From Tsukamurella sp. 8F (lineage in GTDB: Bacteria; Actinomycetota; Actinomycetes; Mycobacteriales; Mycobacteriaceae), in NCBI RefSeq assembly GCF_029167375.1, contig NZ_JARFTP010000002.1, forward strand, positions 220,523-284,522: 64,000 nt of DNA, written 5' to 3'. Positions within the stretch are counted from its first letter, which is position 1; each line of letters begins with the position of its first letter. The position numbers and the translations under genes were made by a program. The notes under the pieces were generated by a model. That model had not been told where the DNA came from. It ran no database searches and saw only the letters and a list, made by a program, of their open reading frames with translations. Positions 1 to 9,162 of this stretch are shown piece after piece.

Positions 1-1188
1 GACAAGGAAGGCCGCCTCATCCTTTCCAAGAAGCGCGCACAGTACGAGCGCGCCTGGGGCACCATCGAGGAGCTCAAGGAGAAGGACGAGGCCGTCAAGG
101 GCACCGTCATCGAGGTGGTCAAGGGCGGTCTGATCCTGGACATCGGCCTCCGCGGCTTCCTTCCCGCCTCGCTCGTCGAGATGCGCCGCGTGCGCGATCT
201 CCAGCCGTACATCGGCAAGGAGATCGAGGCCAAGATCATCGAACTCGACAAGAACCGCAACAACGTGGTGCTCTCGCGCCGCGCGTGGCTCGAGCAGACG
301 CAGTCCGAGGTCCGCTCCGAGTTCCTGCACCAGCTGCAGAAGGGCCAGGTCCGCAAGGGCGTCGTGTCCTCGATCGTCAACTTCGGTGCGTTCGTCGATC
401 TCGGCGGCGTCGACGGTCTGGTGCACGTCTCCGAGCTGTCCTGGAAGCACATCGACCACCCGTCCGAGGTCGTCACCGTCGGCGACGAGGTCACCGTCGA
501 GGTTCTGGACGTCGACCTGGACCGCGAGCGCGTCTCGCTGTCGCTCAAGGCGACGCAGGAGGATCCGTGGCGCCAGTTCGCACGGACCCACGCCATCGGT
601 CAGATCGTGCCCGGCAAGGTCACCAAGCTCGTCCCGTTCGGCGCGTTCGTGCGTGTCGAGGAGGGCATCGAGGGCCTGGTGCACATCTCCGAGCTGGCTG
701 AGCGTCACGTGGAGGTCCCGGACCAGGTCGTCTCCGTCGGCGACGACGCGATGGTCAAGGTCATCGACATCGACCTCGAGCGTCGCCGCATCTCGCTGAG
801 CCTCAAGCAGGCCAACGAGGACTACACGGAGGAGTTCGACCCGTCGAAGTACGGCATGGCCGACAGCTACGACGAGAACGGCGAGTACATCTTCCCCGAG
901 GGCTTCGACCCCGAGACCAACGAGTGGCTCGAGGGCTTCGACAAGCAGCGCGAGGAGTGGGAGGGTCGCTACGCCGAGGCGGAGCGTCGCCACAAGATGC
1001 ACACCGCGCAGATGGAGAAGTTCGCTGCCGACGAGGCCGCGGAGGCCGCTGCGGGTACGTCCGCCGGCGCGAACTACTCGAGCGAGTCGGGCGACCGCGA
1101 GCAGGTGGCGTCCACTTCGGGTGGCGGCTCGCTGGCCAGCGATGCGCAGCTGGCCGCTCTCCGCGAGAAGCTGTCGGGCAACGCCTGA
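1..1188 (+). CDS. rpsA: 30S ribosomal protein S1 (3' part, start lies upstream of the window)
   Basis: The reading frame is open from base 1 and ends with TGA at 1186-1188, so the 5' end is missing. It contains successive S1 (OB-fold RNA-binding) repeats, seen as recurring stretches of the type G-x-V-x(6)-GAFV-x-L-x(5)-GLVHxSEL followed by V-x-VGD and DxxRxRxSLSLK near window positions 350-560 and 600-810. S1 helps the 30S subunit bind mRNA. The C-terminal 120 residues are acidic and then Ala/Ser/Gly-rich without S1 repeats, as in actinobacterial S1 proteins. Gene order with coaE, uvrB and uvrA downstream supports the assignment. A strong hairpin follows at 1207-1240. Confidence 0.97.
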   Translation, partial: DKEGRLILSKKRAQYERAWGTIEELKEKDEAVKGTVIEVVKGGLILDIGLRGFLPASLVEMRRVRDLQPYIGKEIEAKIIELDKNRNNVVLSRRAWLEQTQSEVRSEFLHQLQKGQVRKGVVSSIVNFGAFVDLGGVDGLVHVSELSWKHIDHPSEVVTVGDEVTVEVLDVDLDRERVSLSLKATQEDPWRQFARTHAIGQIVPGKVTKLVPFGAFVRVEEGIEGLVHISELAERHVEVPDQVVSVGDDAMVKVIDIDLERRRISLSLKQANEDYTEEFDPSKYGMADSYDENGEYIFPEGFDPETNEWLEGFDKQREEWEGRYAEAERRHKMHTAQMEKFAADEAAEAAAGTSAGANYSSESGDREQVASTSGGGSLASDAQLAALREKLSGNA

Positions 1189-1206
1189 TCGCATAACGCA
1201 TAGTCA

Positions 1207-1240
1207 CTGAAGGCCCCCTCCCACGGGAGGGGGCCTTCAG
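1207..1240 (+). terminator. Terminator hairpin of rpsA
   Basis: CTGAAGGCCCCCTCCC (1207-1222) and its exact reverse complement at 1225-1240 form a 15-16 bp stem closed by about four bases. It starts 18 bp after the rpsA stop. No U-run follows, as is common for actinobacterial terminators. Confidence 0.85.
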
Positions 1241-1243
1241 CGC

Positions 1244-1292
1244 GTTCCGGGGCCCGTGCCTGGTTCCGGCCCGTGCCTCGTTCCGGCCCCTG
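1244..1292. repeat. Short imperfect tandem repeat
   Basis: Two and a half imperfect copies of GTTCCGGCCCGTGCCT lie at 1244-1262, 1263-1279 and 1280-1292, just after the rpsA terminator. No function is evident. Confidence 0.4.
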
Positions 1293-1339
1293 TCGAGACT
1301 CTGCGTCGTGCCCGGATGCACGCATGGCGATATGCGCCT

Positions 1340-1367
1340 TTGACAATCGGCAATCATTGTCTATAAG
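1340..1367 (+). promoter_or_regulatory. Sigma-70-type promoter with internal dyad (possible Zur box)
   Basis: TTGACA (1340-1345) and TATAAG (1362-1367) are separated by 16 bp, a near-consensus housekeeping promoter. Transcription would start about 5 bases before the ATG at 1378. Within the spacer, GACAAT (1342-1347) and ATTGTC (1356-1361) form a dyad, and GGCAAT-C-ATTGTC (1349-1361) is a near-perfect 6-1-6 palindrome around AATCATT. That core resembles actinobacterial Zur boxes of the TGAAAAT-C-ATTTTCA type. A repressor bound here would block the promoter. Zur as the binder is inferred from the core and from the zinc-chaperone-like product. Confidence 0.6.
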
Positions 1368-1377
1368 ACTTCTTTAC

Positions 1378-2649
1378 ATGAACAGCAACACGATTCGACA
1401 CAGGGCTGCGCTTCTCCTCGCCGGCACAGTGATGCTCGGCGCATGCGCGCCCGGCGACGACAGCGCGTCGGAGTCCGAGACGGGGACCGGCACCACCTCA
1501 TCGGCCTCGGCGCCGGTGGAGGAGCGGCGCGTGACGCCGCGCCTCGCGATCACGCACGACGGCGGGGTCACCGTCGTCGACGGCAGGACCCTCGAGACAG
1601 TCGCCGACTTGCCGGCCGCGGGCTTCGTCCGAGTCGCTCCCGCCGGCGACGGGCGCCACGTGCTGCTCTCCGAGACCGAGGGTTTCCGGGTCCTCGACAT
1701 GGGCACGTGGGCCGAGCCGCACGGTGACCACTCGCACTTCTACACAGCGGATCCGAGCAGTACGGACGTGGTGTTCGAAGCCGAGAAGCCCGGCCACGTC
1801 GTTCGTCACGACGGTCGCACGGTCCTGTTCGCCGACGGCAGCGGTGTGGTGACATCGTTCGAGTCCGGAGCCCTCGCCGAGCCGGGCAAGGCGGCTCAGA
1901 AGCCGAAGACCGAGACCTATACAGCCCCGGACGCGCATCACGGCGTGGCCGTCGAGCGTGGCGACCATTCGCTGCTGGTGACCGTCGGCACGGAGAAGGC
2001 GCGCTCGTCTGTGGTGATCCTCGACCGCGACCGGCGCGAGGTCGGCCGTACCGATCAGTGCCCCGGCGTGCACGGCGAGGGAGCGGCCGCGGGCGGCGCC
2101 GTCATGTTCGGCTGTGAGGACGGCCCGGTCGTGGTGCGCGGCAACGAGATCCGCAAGGTTGCGACGCCGACTCCGGGCTACGCGCGCACCGGCAACGCTG
2201 CGGCCACGGAGGCGCACAGAGTGGTCCTCGGCGACTACAAGGTCGACAAGGAGGCGGAGCTCGAGCGACCGACTCGGGTCTCCCTCATCGATACCGATGC
2301 CGGCACGATGAAGCTCGTCGAGCTCCCGGCGTCGTACAGCTTCCGGTCTCTTGCCCGCGGCCGGTTCGGTGAGGCGTTGGTACTGGGGACCGACGGCCAC
2401 CTGCGCGTCCTCGACCCGGACACGGGCCAGGTCGTGGGAGATGTCGAGGTGACGAGGCCCTGGACCGAGCCCGAGGATTGGCAGGAGCCGCGTCCGGCGG
2501 TCTACGCACAGGGCGATACCGCCTACGTCACGGACCCGGCGACCAAGACGATCAAGGCGGTGACCATCTCGTCGCGCTCGGTTGCGCGGGAGGGCAGGCT
2601 CGCCGAGGTGCCCAACGAGACCACGGGCGTGACCGGCGGGAACAGCTGA
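1378..2649 (+). CDS. AztD-like zinc-metallochaperone lipoprotein (beta-propeller)
   Basis: The 423-residue product begins with a lipoprotein signal peptide (Arg/His N-region, hydrophobic stretch, lipobox MLGAC with Cys at residue 22) and a low-complexity Ser/Thr/Glu linker. The rest resembles a beta-propeller with many V-x-D-x-x-T repeats. His-rich segments (HGDHSHFY near residue 120, DAHHG near 188, CPGVHGEG near 230) match what is expected of AztD, a periplasmic zinc chaperone that hands zinc to the binding protein AztC. No aztABC genes are adjacent. An upstream ATG-like in-frame extension from 1273 is rejected because the signal peptide starts at 1378. A generic YncE-like surface propeller is the alternative. 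Confidence 0.65.
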   Translation: MNSNTIRHRAALLLAGTVMLGACAPGDDSASESETGTGTTSSASAPVEERRVTPRLAITHDGGVTVVDGRTLETVADLPAAGFVRVAPAGDGRHVLLSETEGFRVLDMGTWAEPHGDHSHFYTADPSSTDVVFEAEKPGHVVRHDGRTVLFADGSGVVTSFESGALAEPGKAAQKPKTETYTAPDAHHGVAVERGDHSLLVTVGTEKARSSVVILDRDRREVGRTDQCPGVHGEGAAAGGAVMFGCEDGPVVVRGNEIRKVATPTPGYARTGNAAATEAHRVVLGDYKVDKEAELERPTRVSLIDTDAGTMKLVELPASYSFRSLARGRFGEALVLGTDGHLRVLDPDTGQVVGDVEVTRPWTEPEDWQEPRPAVYAQGDTAYVTDPATKTIKAVTISSRSVAREGRLAEVPNETTGVTGGNS

Positions 2650-2653
2650 CGGC

Positions 2654-3760
<1,107 letters not shown>

Positions 3761-3769
3761 CGGTTTCTC

Positions 3770-4648
3770 CTACTTGATAGCGCCGAAGCTGAGGCCTCGG
3801 ACCAGCTTGTTCTGTGCGATCCAGCCACACAGCACGACGGGCAGAGCGGCCAGCACGGAGGCGGCCGAGAGTTTGGCGTAGAACAGTCCCTCGCTCGACA
3901 TGAAACCGACGAGCGCCACCGGCACCGTCTGAGCCCGCACAGCCGTCATGTTGACGGCGAAGAAGAATTCGTTCCACGAGAAGATGACGCAGATGAGGGC
4001 GGTGGCGGCGAGGCCGGGTGAGATCAGGGGCAGGATCACCTCGCGCACCGAGGTCCATAGGCTCGCGCCGTCCATGCTTGCGGCTTCGAGAAGCTCGCCC
4101 GGCACCTCGAGGAAGAACGAGCGCATCATCCACACGGCGATCGGGAGGTTCATCGACGTGTACAGGATCACCAGCGTCCACACGTTGTCGAGCAGGCCGA
4201 TCTTCCCGACGATGACGTATAGCGGGATGATCGCCGCGACGATCGGCAGCATCTTCGTGCTGATGAAGAAGAACAGCGCGTCACGGGTCTTGCGCACTGG
4301 TCGCAGCGACAGTGCGAACGCCGCCGGAACCCCCAGCAGCAGAACGAGGATCATCGATACGACGGTGGCGAAGAGCGAGTTGAGGATCGCCGTGCCGACT
4401 CCGCCGCTCAGCACGCTGGAGAACTCCGACAACGTCGGGGTGAAGAAGAGCTTCGGCGTCGGCGTGGCCGCGTCCTTCTCTTGTTTGAACGCCGTCAGCA
4501 CCATCCAGAGCACCGGGAAGAAGAAGCCGATGCACAGGATCCAGGTGAGGGCGGTGAGCGCAGATCCGCCGGGGGAGAAGCGCTTCCGCCGGGTGACCCG
4601 TGCCGCGCCGGGCGGCGTCGTTCCAGTGGTGGTGATCGCGGTACTCAT
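3770..4648 (-). CDS. Carbohydrate ABC transporter permease (MalG type)
   Basis: The 292-residue membrane protein has an N-terminal cytoplasmic stretch, about six hydrophobic helices and the EAA loop near residues 185-205 (EAASMDGASLWTSVREVILPL), which docks on the ATPase. This is the MalG/CUT1 second permease type. Its ATG overlaps the stop of the upstream permease (ATGA), which implies translational coupling. The ATPase gene follows after 9 bp. Confidence 0.93.
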   Translation of the reverse strand: MSTAITTTGTTPPGAARVTRRKRFSPGGSALTALTWILCIGFFFPVLWMVLTAFKQEKDAATPTPKLFFTPTLSEFSSVLSGGVGTAILNSLFATVVSMILVLLLGVPAAFALSLRPVRKTRDALFFFISTKMLPIVAAIIPLYVIVGKIGLLDNVWTLVILYTSMNLPIAVWMMRSFFLEVPGELLEAASMDGASLWTSVREVILPLISPGLAATALICVIFSWNEFFFAVNMTAVRAQTVPVALVGFMSSEGLFYAKLSAASVLAALPVVLCGWIAQNKLVRGLSFGAIK

Positions 4649-5604
4649 GCCGCCTCCTCCGTTCCCGAGAAGCTCGTGAAGATCAGGCGCAGCGCGAGTG
4701 TCGACACGATGATCGTGACGATCACTGTCACCACGCCCATAGCCGCGGCCTGGCCGATGTCGAAGCCGAGGAAGGCCCGTTGGTAGATGTAGTAAGGCAG
4801 GTTGGCGCTGGAGACTCCCGGGCCGCCCTGCGTCATCATGTAGACGGTGTCGAACGTGTTCACCAGGTAGATGGCGCCGAGCACCGAGCCGAGCTCGATG
4901 AATCTACGTAGGTGCGGCAGCGTCAGCTCCCGGAACAGCCGGACGCTGGTGGCGCCGTCCACACGTGCGGCCTCTGCTATGTCGCGGGGCATGGACTGCA
5001 GACCGGCCAGGATCAGCAGCATCATGAACGGTGTCCACTGCCAGACGAGCTCCGCCATGACACACGGCAACGGGAAGCGGCTGAGCCAGTCGACCGGTCC
5101 GATTCCGACGAGGCTGAGTAGCCAGTTGACGATCCCGTTGGACGGATCGAAGAGGCTGGTCTTCCACAACAGCGCACCCGCGACGGGGGTGACCAGGAAC
5201 GGAGTGATGAGCAGTGTACGGACAATGCTGCGCCCCAGGAACTTCCGGTCGAGGAGGAGTGCGAACACCAGGCCCAGTAACACCGAGACGATCACCGTCC
5301 CGACGATCAGGACGACCGTGTTGAGTGCGACCTGCCGGAACTGACTGTCCTGGAAGACCGTCGCGTAGTTCCGCAGCCAGACGAAGTGCTCGGAGCCGGG
5401 GCGCACCAGGTTCCACGACTGGGTCGAGTAGAAGAGGGTGAACAGGAATGGGATCTGCGTGACGACGATCATGAAGATCAGCGCTGGCAACAGGGGACCG
5501 CGTCGGCGCCACCCCTCCGCACGGGAGACGTTGTCGCGCTTGGACTTGATCGTTGCCGGTCGCGGCCCCGATGCGGCCGCGGGCTCGAGTGAGGCGGTAG
5601 CCAT
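4645..5604 (-). CDS. Carbohydrate ABC transporter permease (MalF type)
   Basis: The 319-residue protein has six to seven predicted membrane helices beginning at about residue 38, and the EAA loop in EAARVDGATSVRLFRELTLP (about residues 218-237). It is the first permease of a CUT1 importer. It begins 2 bp after the binding-protein stop and overlaps the next permease by 4 bp, so the transport genes form one tight operon. Confidence 0.93.
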   Translation of the reverse strand: MATASLEPAAASGPRPATIKSKRDNVSRAEGWRRRGPLLPALIFMIVVTQIPFLFTLFYSTQSWNLVRPGSEHFVWLRNYATVFQDSQFRQVALNTVVLIVGTVIVSVLLGLVFALLLDRKFLGRSIVRTLLITPFLVTPVAGALLWKTSLFDPSNGIVNWLLSLVGIGPVDWLSRFPLPCVMAELVWQWTPFMMLLILAGLQSMPRDIAEAARVDGATSVRLFRELTLPHLRRFIELGSVLGAIYLVNTFDTVYMMTQGGPGVSSANLPYYIYQRAFLGFDIGQAAAMGVVTVIVTIIVSTLALRLIFTSFSGTEEAA

Positions 5605-5606
5605 GG

Positions 5607-6983
5607 CTAAGCTCCGTTCCGGTAGGTCTTGCCGACGGTGTCGGCGTACCGCTGGGCTTGTGCCAGGGCGTCGGAGACCGACTTCTGGCCTGCGACAGCG
5701 GCGCTGATCTGCTGGCTGACGAGGGTGCCCATGTCCTGGAACTCCGGGATGGCGAGGAACTGGATTCCGGTGTAGGGCACTGGATCCACCGTGGGCTTCA
5801 GCTGGTTCGCGTTCTGCATCGCCGTCAGCGTCGGACCCGCGTACGCCTGTGCGACGGCGGCATAGGCCGGCAGCTTGTACGTCGACTCGCGGCTACCCGG
5901 CGGGACGTGGCTGGGGCCGAGTCGCTGGGCCACATCGGCGATGTACTCCTTGCTCGTCATCCACGACACGAACTTCCACGCGGCGTCCTTATGGGTGCTC
6001 TTGGCGGGAATGCCGAGGGACCAGGTGTACAGCCATCCGTTGTCGCCCTTGGCTGCTCGCGGTGCCGGGACGTACCCGACCTGACCGTGGACGGCGCTGG
6101 TCGCGGGGTCCTCGAGCACCGAGACCGCGGACGTCGCGTCGTACCACATCGCGGTCTGTCCCTGTGCCATCAGGTTGGCGCACTCCTGGAAGCCCGCGGA
6201 CGCGGCTCCCGGCTCGCCGTATCTGCGCACGAGATCCACGTACATCCCGACCGCCTTGGCGACCTCCGGGCTGTCGAGTCTCGCCTGCCAGCCCTGGTCG
6301 AACCAGCGGCCCCCGTAGGCGTTGATGACCGTGTCGAGTGGGGCGAGCACCTCGCCCCAACCCGGGTCACCGCGTAGGCAGATACCGTACTTCTTGGCTG
6401 CGGGCCGGTCGAGCTTCTCCGCATACGAGACGACCTGGTCCCAAGTGGGATTCGGGTCCATCGCGATGCCCGCGTCCGCGAACATCTTCTTGTTGTACAT
6501 GAGGAACGACGACTCGCCGTAGAACGGGACCGAGTACATGTGCCCGTTCTCGGACAGCGCATCGCGGAGGCTCGGGATGAAGTCCGCGGCGTCGTAGCCC
6601 TGCGTGGCGTCGATGTGGGGCTGCAGGTCGGTGAGCCAGCCGTTCTTCGCCCACATCCGGGTCTCGTAGTTGCTCACCATGACGGCGTCGAACTCGCCGC
6701 CGCCGGTCGCGACCGAGGCCGTGATCTTCGCGCGAGCCTCGTTCTCCGGCAGCGACACGAAGTGAAGCTTGATTCCGGGATTGGCCTTCTCGAACTCGCC
6801 GGACAGCGAGATCGCGTCCTGCATCTGCGAGTTGGAGACGATGGCGATGGTGATGGAGTCGGAGCCGCCGCCGGTCAGCGAGCCGGCGCCGGCGCAGGCG
6901 GATACGCCGAGTCCGACCGCCGCCGCGACGGCGGCGAGACGGCCGGTGATCCGGCGGCGTGAATGCAGGAGCCGAGGTCTCAT
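5607..6983 (-). CDS. Extracellular sugar/polyol-binding lipoprotein
   Basis: The 458-residue protein begins with an Arg-rich N-region, a hydrophobic Ala-rich core and a lipobox ending VSACAGAG, then a family-1 solute-binding fold (GSDSITIAIVSNSQMQDAI, FEKANPGIKLHFVSLPENEARAKI). It would capture the substrate outside the membrane and deliver it to the two permeases. I chose the ATG at 6983, which overlaps the regulator stop by 4 bp, rather than an in-frame ATG 30 bases upstream, because it places the positive N-region correctly. The ligand is probably a hexitol or pentitol, inferred from the neighbours. Confidence 0.9.
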   Translation of the reverse strand: MRPRLLHSRRRITGRLAAVAAAVGLGVSACAGAGSLTGGGSDSITIAIVSNSQMQDAISLSGEFEKANPGIKLHFVSLPENEARAKITASVATGGGEFDAVMVSNYETRMWAKNGWLTDLQPHIDATQGYDAADFIPSLRDALSENGHMYSVPFYGESSFLMYNKKMFADAGIAMDPNPTWDQVVSYAEKLDRPAAKKYGICLRGDPGWGEVLAPLDTVINAYGGRWFDQGWQARLDSPEVAKAVGMYVDLVRRYGEPGAASAGFQECANLMAQGQTAMWYDATSAVSVLEDPATSAVHGQVGYVPAPRAAKGDNGWLYTWSLGIPAKSTHKDAAWKFVSWMTSKEYIADVAQRLGPSHVPPGSRESTYKLPAYAAVAQAYAGPTLTAMQNANQLKPTVDPVPYTGIQFLAIPEFQDMGTLVSQQISAAVAGQKSVSDALAQAQRYADTVGKTYRNGA

Positions 6984-8008
6984 CGGCTGCCCTCCTTGCG
7001 GTCGAGGAGCCAACGCGCGGTGGCGACGTCCGTCACGGCGGTGGTGGCGTAGCCGCCGCGCAGGGCTCCGAGGATCGATTCGCGGCGGTGCTCGCCGCCG
7101 GATACGAGGATCGACGTGCGGGCCGCCCGTATGTCGTCCAGTGGCACGGACACGGTCCGCTCCACCAGGCTGGATGCGACGGCGACACCGTCGGCGTCGT
7201 AGAAGCGACCGCCGATCTCGCCGACCGCGCCCAGCGCGCGCAACTCGTCGAGGACGGCGGCATCGATGTACGCGCCCTCGAAGAGGGTTGTGGACGTCGA
7301 TACGGAACCGACGCCGAAGAGCATGACGTCCGCCTCGCGGGCGGCCGAGAGCGCCTGGGACAGAACCGAGTCCCGGGTCATCGCGCGAACCGTCTCCGGG
7401 TCCGCGAACAGGGGTGCCACCAAACGCAGCGGCCGGGCGGAGAGTCGCTCGGCGAAGCGGGACAGGGCGTGGTCGACGCCGGTGTGGTAGTCGACGGAGG
7501 TCATGGATCCGTCCATCTGCACCACCCGGGCGCAGGTCGCGCCGCCGCCGAGGGCGTCCGCGACCGCGACTTGCTCTGGGCCCCAGGTGAATCCGAAGAC
7601 GTCATCCTCGGAGAGACGGCGCGTGAGCACCGAGGCGCCCGCGCGTCCGAGTGCGGCGTCGCCCGACGGCGTCCCGTCCGCGTCCTCGGCCATCAGATAG
7701 GCCTCGTCGAGTTGGTACGCCTCCTCGAGTTCGCGTTCGAGGAGCGGGTGGATCGACGCCGCGAGGTGCGGAGGAGCGGAGACGCTGACGGTGACCAGCC
7801 CCTGAGCCCTGGCGCGGGCCACCAATCGGCCGGCGGTGGGGCGTGAGACTCCGAGTCGCTCGGCGATCTGGGCCTGGGTCAGCCCTTCGAGGTGGTACAT
7901 GGTGGCCGCTCGCACCAGCAGGCGCAGGTCGTGGCCGGCGTCACCAGATGTGCGCGGAGTGGGGGTCACGTCGGGGCTCCGTTGCTCCAGCAGATGGCAG
8001 TCGTCCAT
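6980..8008 (-). CDS. SorC/DeoR-type sugar-binding transcriptional regulator
   Basis: The 342-residue protein has an N-terminal helix-turn-helix (LTQAQIAERLGVSRPTAGRLVARARAQGLV, positions about 43-72) and a SorC-type effector domain related to sugar-phosphate isomerases (VMLFGVGSVSTSTTLFEGAY; GEIGGRFYDADG). Such regulators sense phosphorylated or free sugars and polyols. It is the first gene of the minus-strand transporter operon and is divergent from the dehydrogenases. The dyad at 8023-8057 in the 66-bp shared promoter region is the obvious operator. Confidence 0.9.
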   Translation of the reverse strand: MDDCHLLEQRSPDVTPTPRTSGDAGHDLRLLVRAATMYHLEGLTQAQIAERLGVSRPTAGRLVARARAQGLVTVSVSAPPHLAASIHPLLERELEEAYQLDEAYLMAEDADGTPSGDAALGRAGASVLTRRLSEDDVFGFTWGPEQVAVADALGGGATCARVVQMDGSMTSVDYHTGVDHALSRFAERLSARPLRLVAPLFADPETVRAMTRDSVLSQALSAAREADVMLFGVGSVSTSTTLFEGAYIDAAVLDELRALGAVGEIGGRFYDADGVAVASSLVERTVSVPLDDIRAARTSILVSGGEHRRESILGALRGGYATTAVTDVATARWLLDRKEGSR

Positions 8009-8022
8009 CTGTCGTTCTCATC

Positions 8023-8057
8023 GTGAGCAAATGCTCACTAGCGATGAATATGCTCAC
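8023..8057. promoter_or_regulatory. Operator of the polyol regulator
   Basis: GTGAGCA-AA-TGCTCAC (8023-8038) is a perfect 7-bp dyad. A second half-site TGCTCAC recurs at 8051-8057, 19 bp downstream. Both lie between the divergent regulator and dehydrogenase genes, and the second abuts the -10 of the dehydrogenase. Binding by the adjacent SorC-type regulator is inferred. Confidence 0.75.
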
Positions 8058-8062
8058 TACGC

Positions 8063-8068
8063 TACCAT
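8063..8068 (+). promoter_or_regulatory. -10 element for a leaderless dehydrogenase transcript
   Basis: TACCAT lies six bases before the GTG at 8075, so transcription should begin at the start codon. This decides for GTG 8075 over the ATG at 8114. Confidence 0.6.
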
Positions 8069-8074
8069 TCAGGT

Positions 8075-9136
8075 GTGACCCACGCAACAGTCATCGGACA
8101 CGTGCCCGCAGCGATGCGGGCCGCCGTCCTGTACCCGGGTGGCACCGTCGTGGTCGAGGACCGAGAGGTGCCAGCCCCCGCGCCGGGAGACGTACTGGTC
8201 CGCGTCGCCGCCGTCGGCGTGTGTGGGTCGGACGCGCACTACCTCCGGCACGGCCGGATAGGCGACTACATCGTGGACGGGCCGATCGTGTTGGGGCACG
8301 AGGCATCCGGAGTCGTCGTCGGTGTCGGTGACGGGGTCGAGCGGGCGCGTATCGGTCAGCGGGTGTCGATCGAACCGCAGCGTCCCGATCCGGTCAGCGC
8401 CGAGTCGTTGCGGGGCGAATACAACCTGTGCCCACACATGCGCTTCTACGCCACCCCGCCCGTGGACGGCGCTCTAGCCGAGTTCGTCACCATAGGTGCG
8501 GCTTTCGCGCATCCCGTACCCGACTCGGTCAGTGATACCGCAGCCGCCCTGCTCGAGCCGCTCTCGGTCGGGCTCGCGGCGGTCCGCAAGGCGGCGATCG
8601 GTCCCGGCGCCGCGGTGCTGGTTGCGGGTGCGGGGCCCGTCGGGTTGCTCGTCGCTCAGGTCGCGCACGCGGCGGGGGCCACAAGGATCGTCGTCTCCGA
8701 CGTGATGCCCGGGCGCAGGGAGCAGGCGGAGCGCCTCGGCGCCACCGAGACCCGCCCCGCCGATGTCGATCCCGGCGCCGGCTACGACGCGTTCGTCGAC
8801 GCGTCCGGGGCGCCGTCGGCAGTGCGGTCCGGAATCCGCGCCGTCCGGCCCGGTGGGCGTGTCGTACTGGTGGGAATGGGCGCCGACACGATGGAGCTGC
8901 CGGTGTCGCTCATCCAGAACCGCGAGCTGTCGCTCACCGGCGTCTTCCGCTACGCCAATACCTGGCACGCTGCGATCGAGCTGGCCGCCACGGGGAGGGT
9001 GCGGCTCGACGCCATGGTGACCGGTAGGTTCGGCCTAGACCAGACCGTGGAAGCCCTGAATGCGGATCGCACGCCGGGGGCGATGAAGGCGGTCGTCTTC
9101 CCGGGAGTGCCTAGCATCGACCGTGTGGATCAATGA
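8075..9136 (+). CDS. Zinc-dependent polyol dehydrogenase (sorbitol/L-iditol dehydrogenase type)
   Basis: The 353-residue medium-chain dehydrogenase has catalytic zinc-site motifs (GVCGSDAHY, with the following GHEASG) and a Rossmann NAD-binding motif VLVAGAGPVGLLVAQVAHAAGA near residues 184-205. Family members oxidise sorbitol, xylitol or related polyols to ketoses. The first gene of the plus-strand catabolic pair, it overlaps the mannitol dehydrogenase gene region and faces the SorC regulator. Start is GTG with a TANNNT box six bases upstream. Substrate choice among sorbitol, xylitol and arabitol cannot be settled from sequence. Confidence 0.88.
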   Translation: MTHATVIGHVPAAMRAAVLYPGGTVVVEDREVPAPAPGDVLVRVAAVGVCGSDAHYLRHGRIGDYIVDGPIVLGHEASGVVVGVGDGVERARIGQRVSIEPQRPDPVSAESLRGEYNLCPHMRFYATPPVDGALAEFVTIGAAFAHPVPDSVSDTAAALLEPLSVGLAAVRKAAIGPGAAVLVAGAGPVGLLVAQVAHAAGATRIVVSDVMPGRREQAERLGATETRPADVDPGAGYDAFVDASGAPSAVRSGIRAVRPGGRVVLVGMGADTMELPVSLIQNRELSLTGVFRYANTWHAAIELAATGRVRLDAMVTGRFGLDQTVEALNADRTPGAMKAVVFPGVPSIDRVDQ

Positions 9137-9162
9137 GCGCGTCAACGACAGGAGAGCCGACC

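Noticed and set aside
1244..1292. Tandem repeat as a CRISPR array or origin element
   Set aside because: Copies are 13-19 bp, imperfect and adjacent without spacers.
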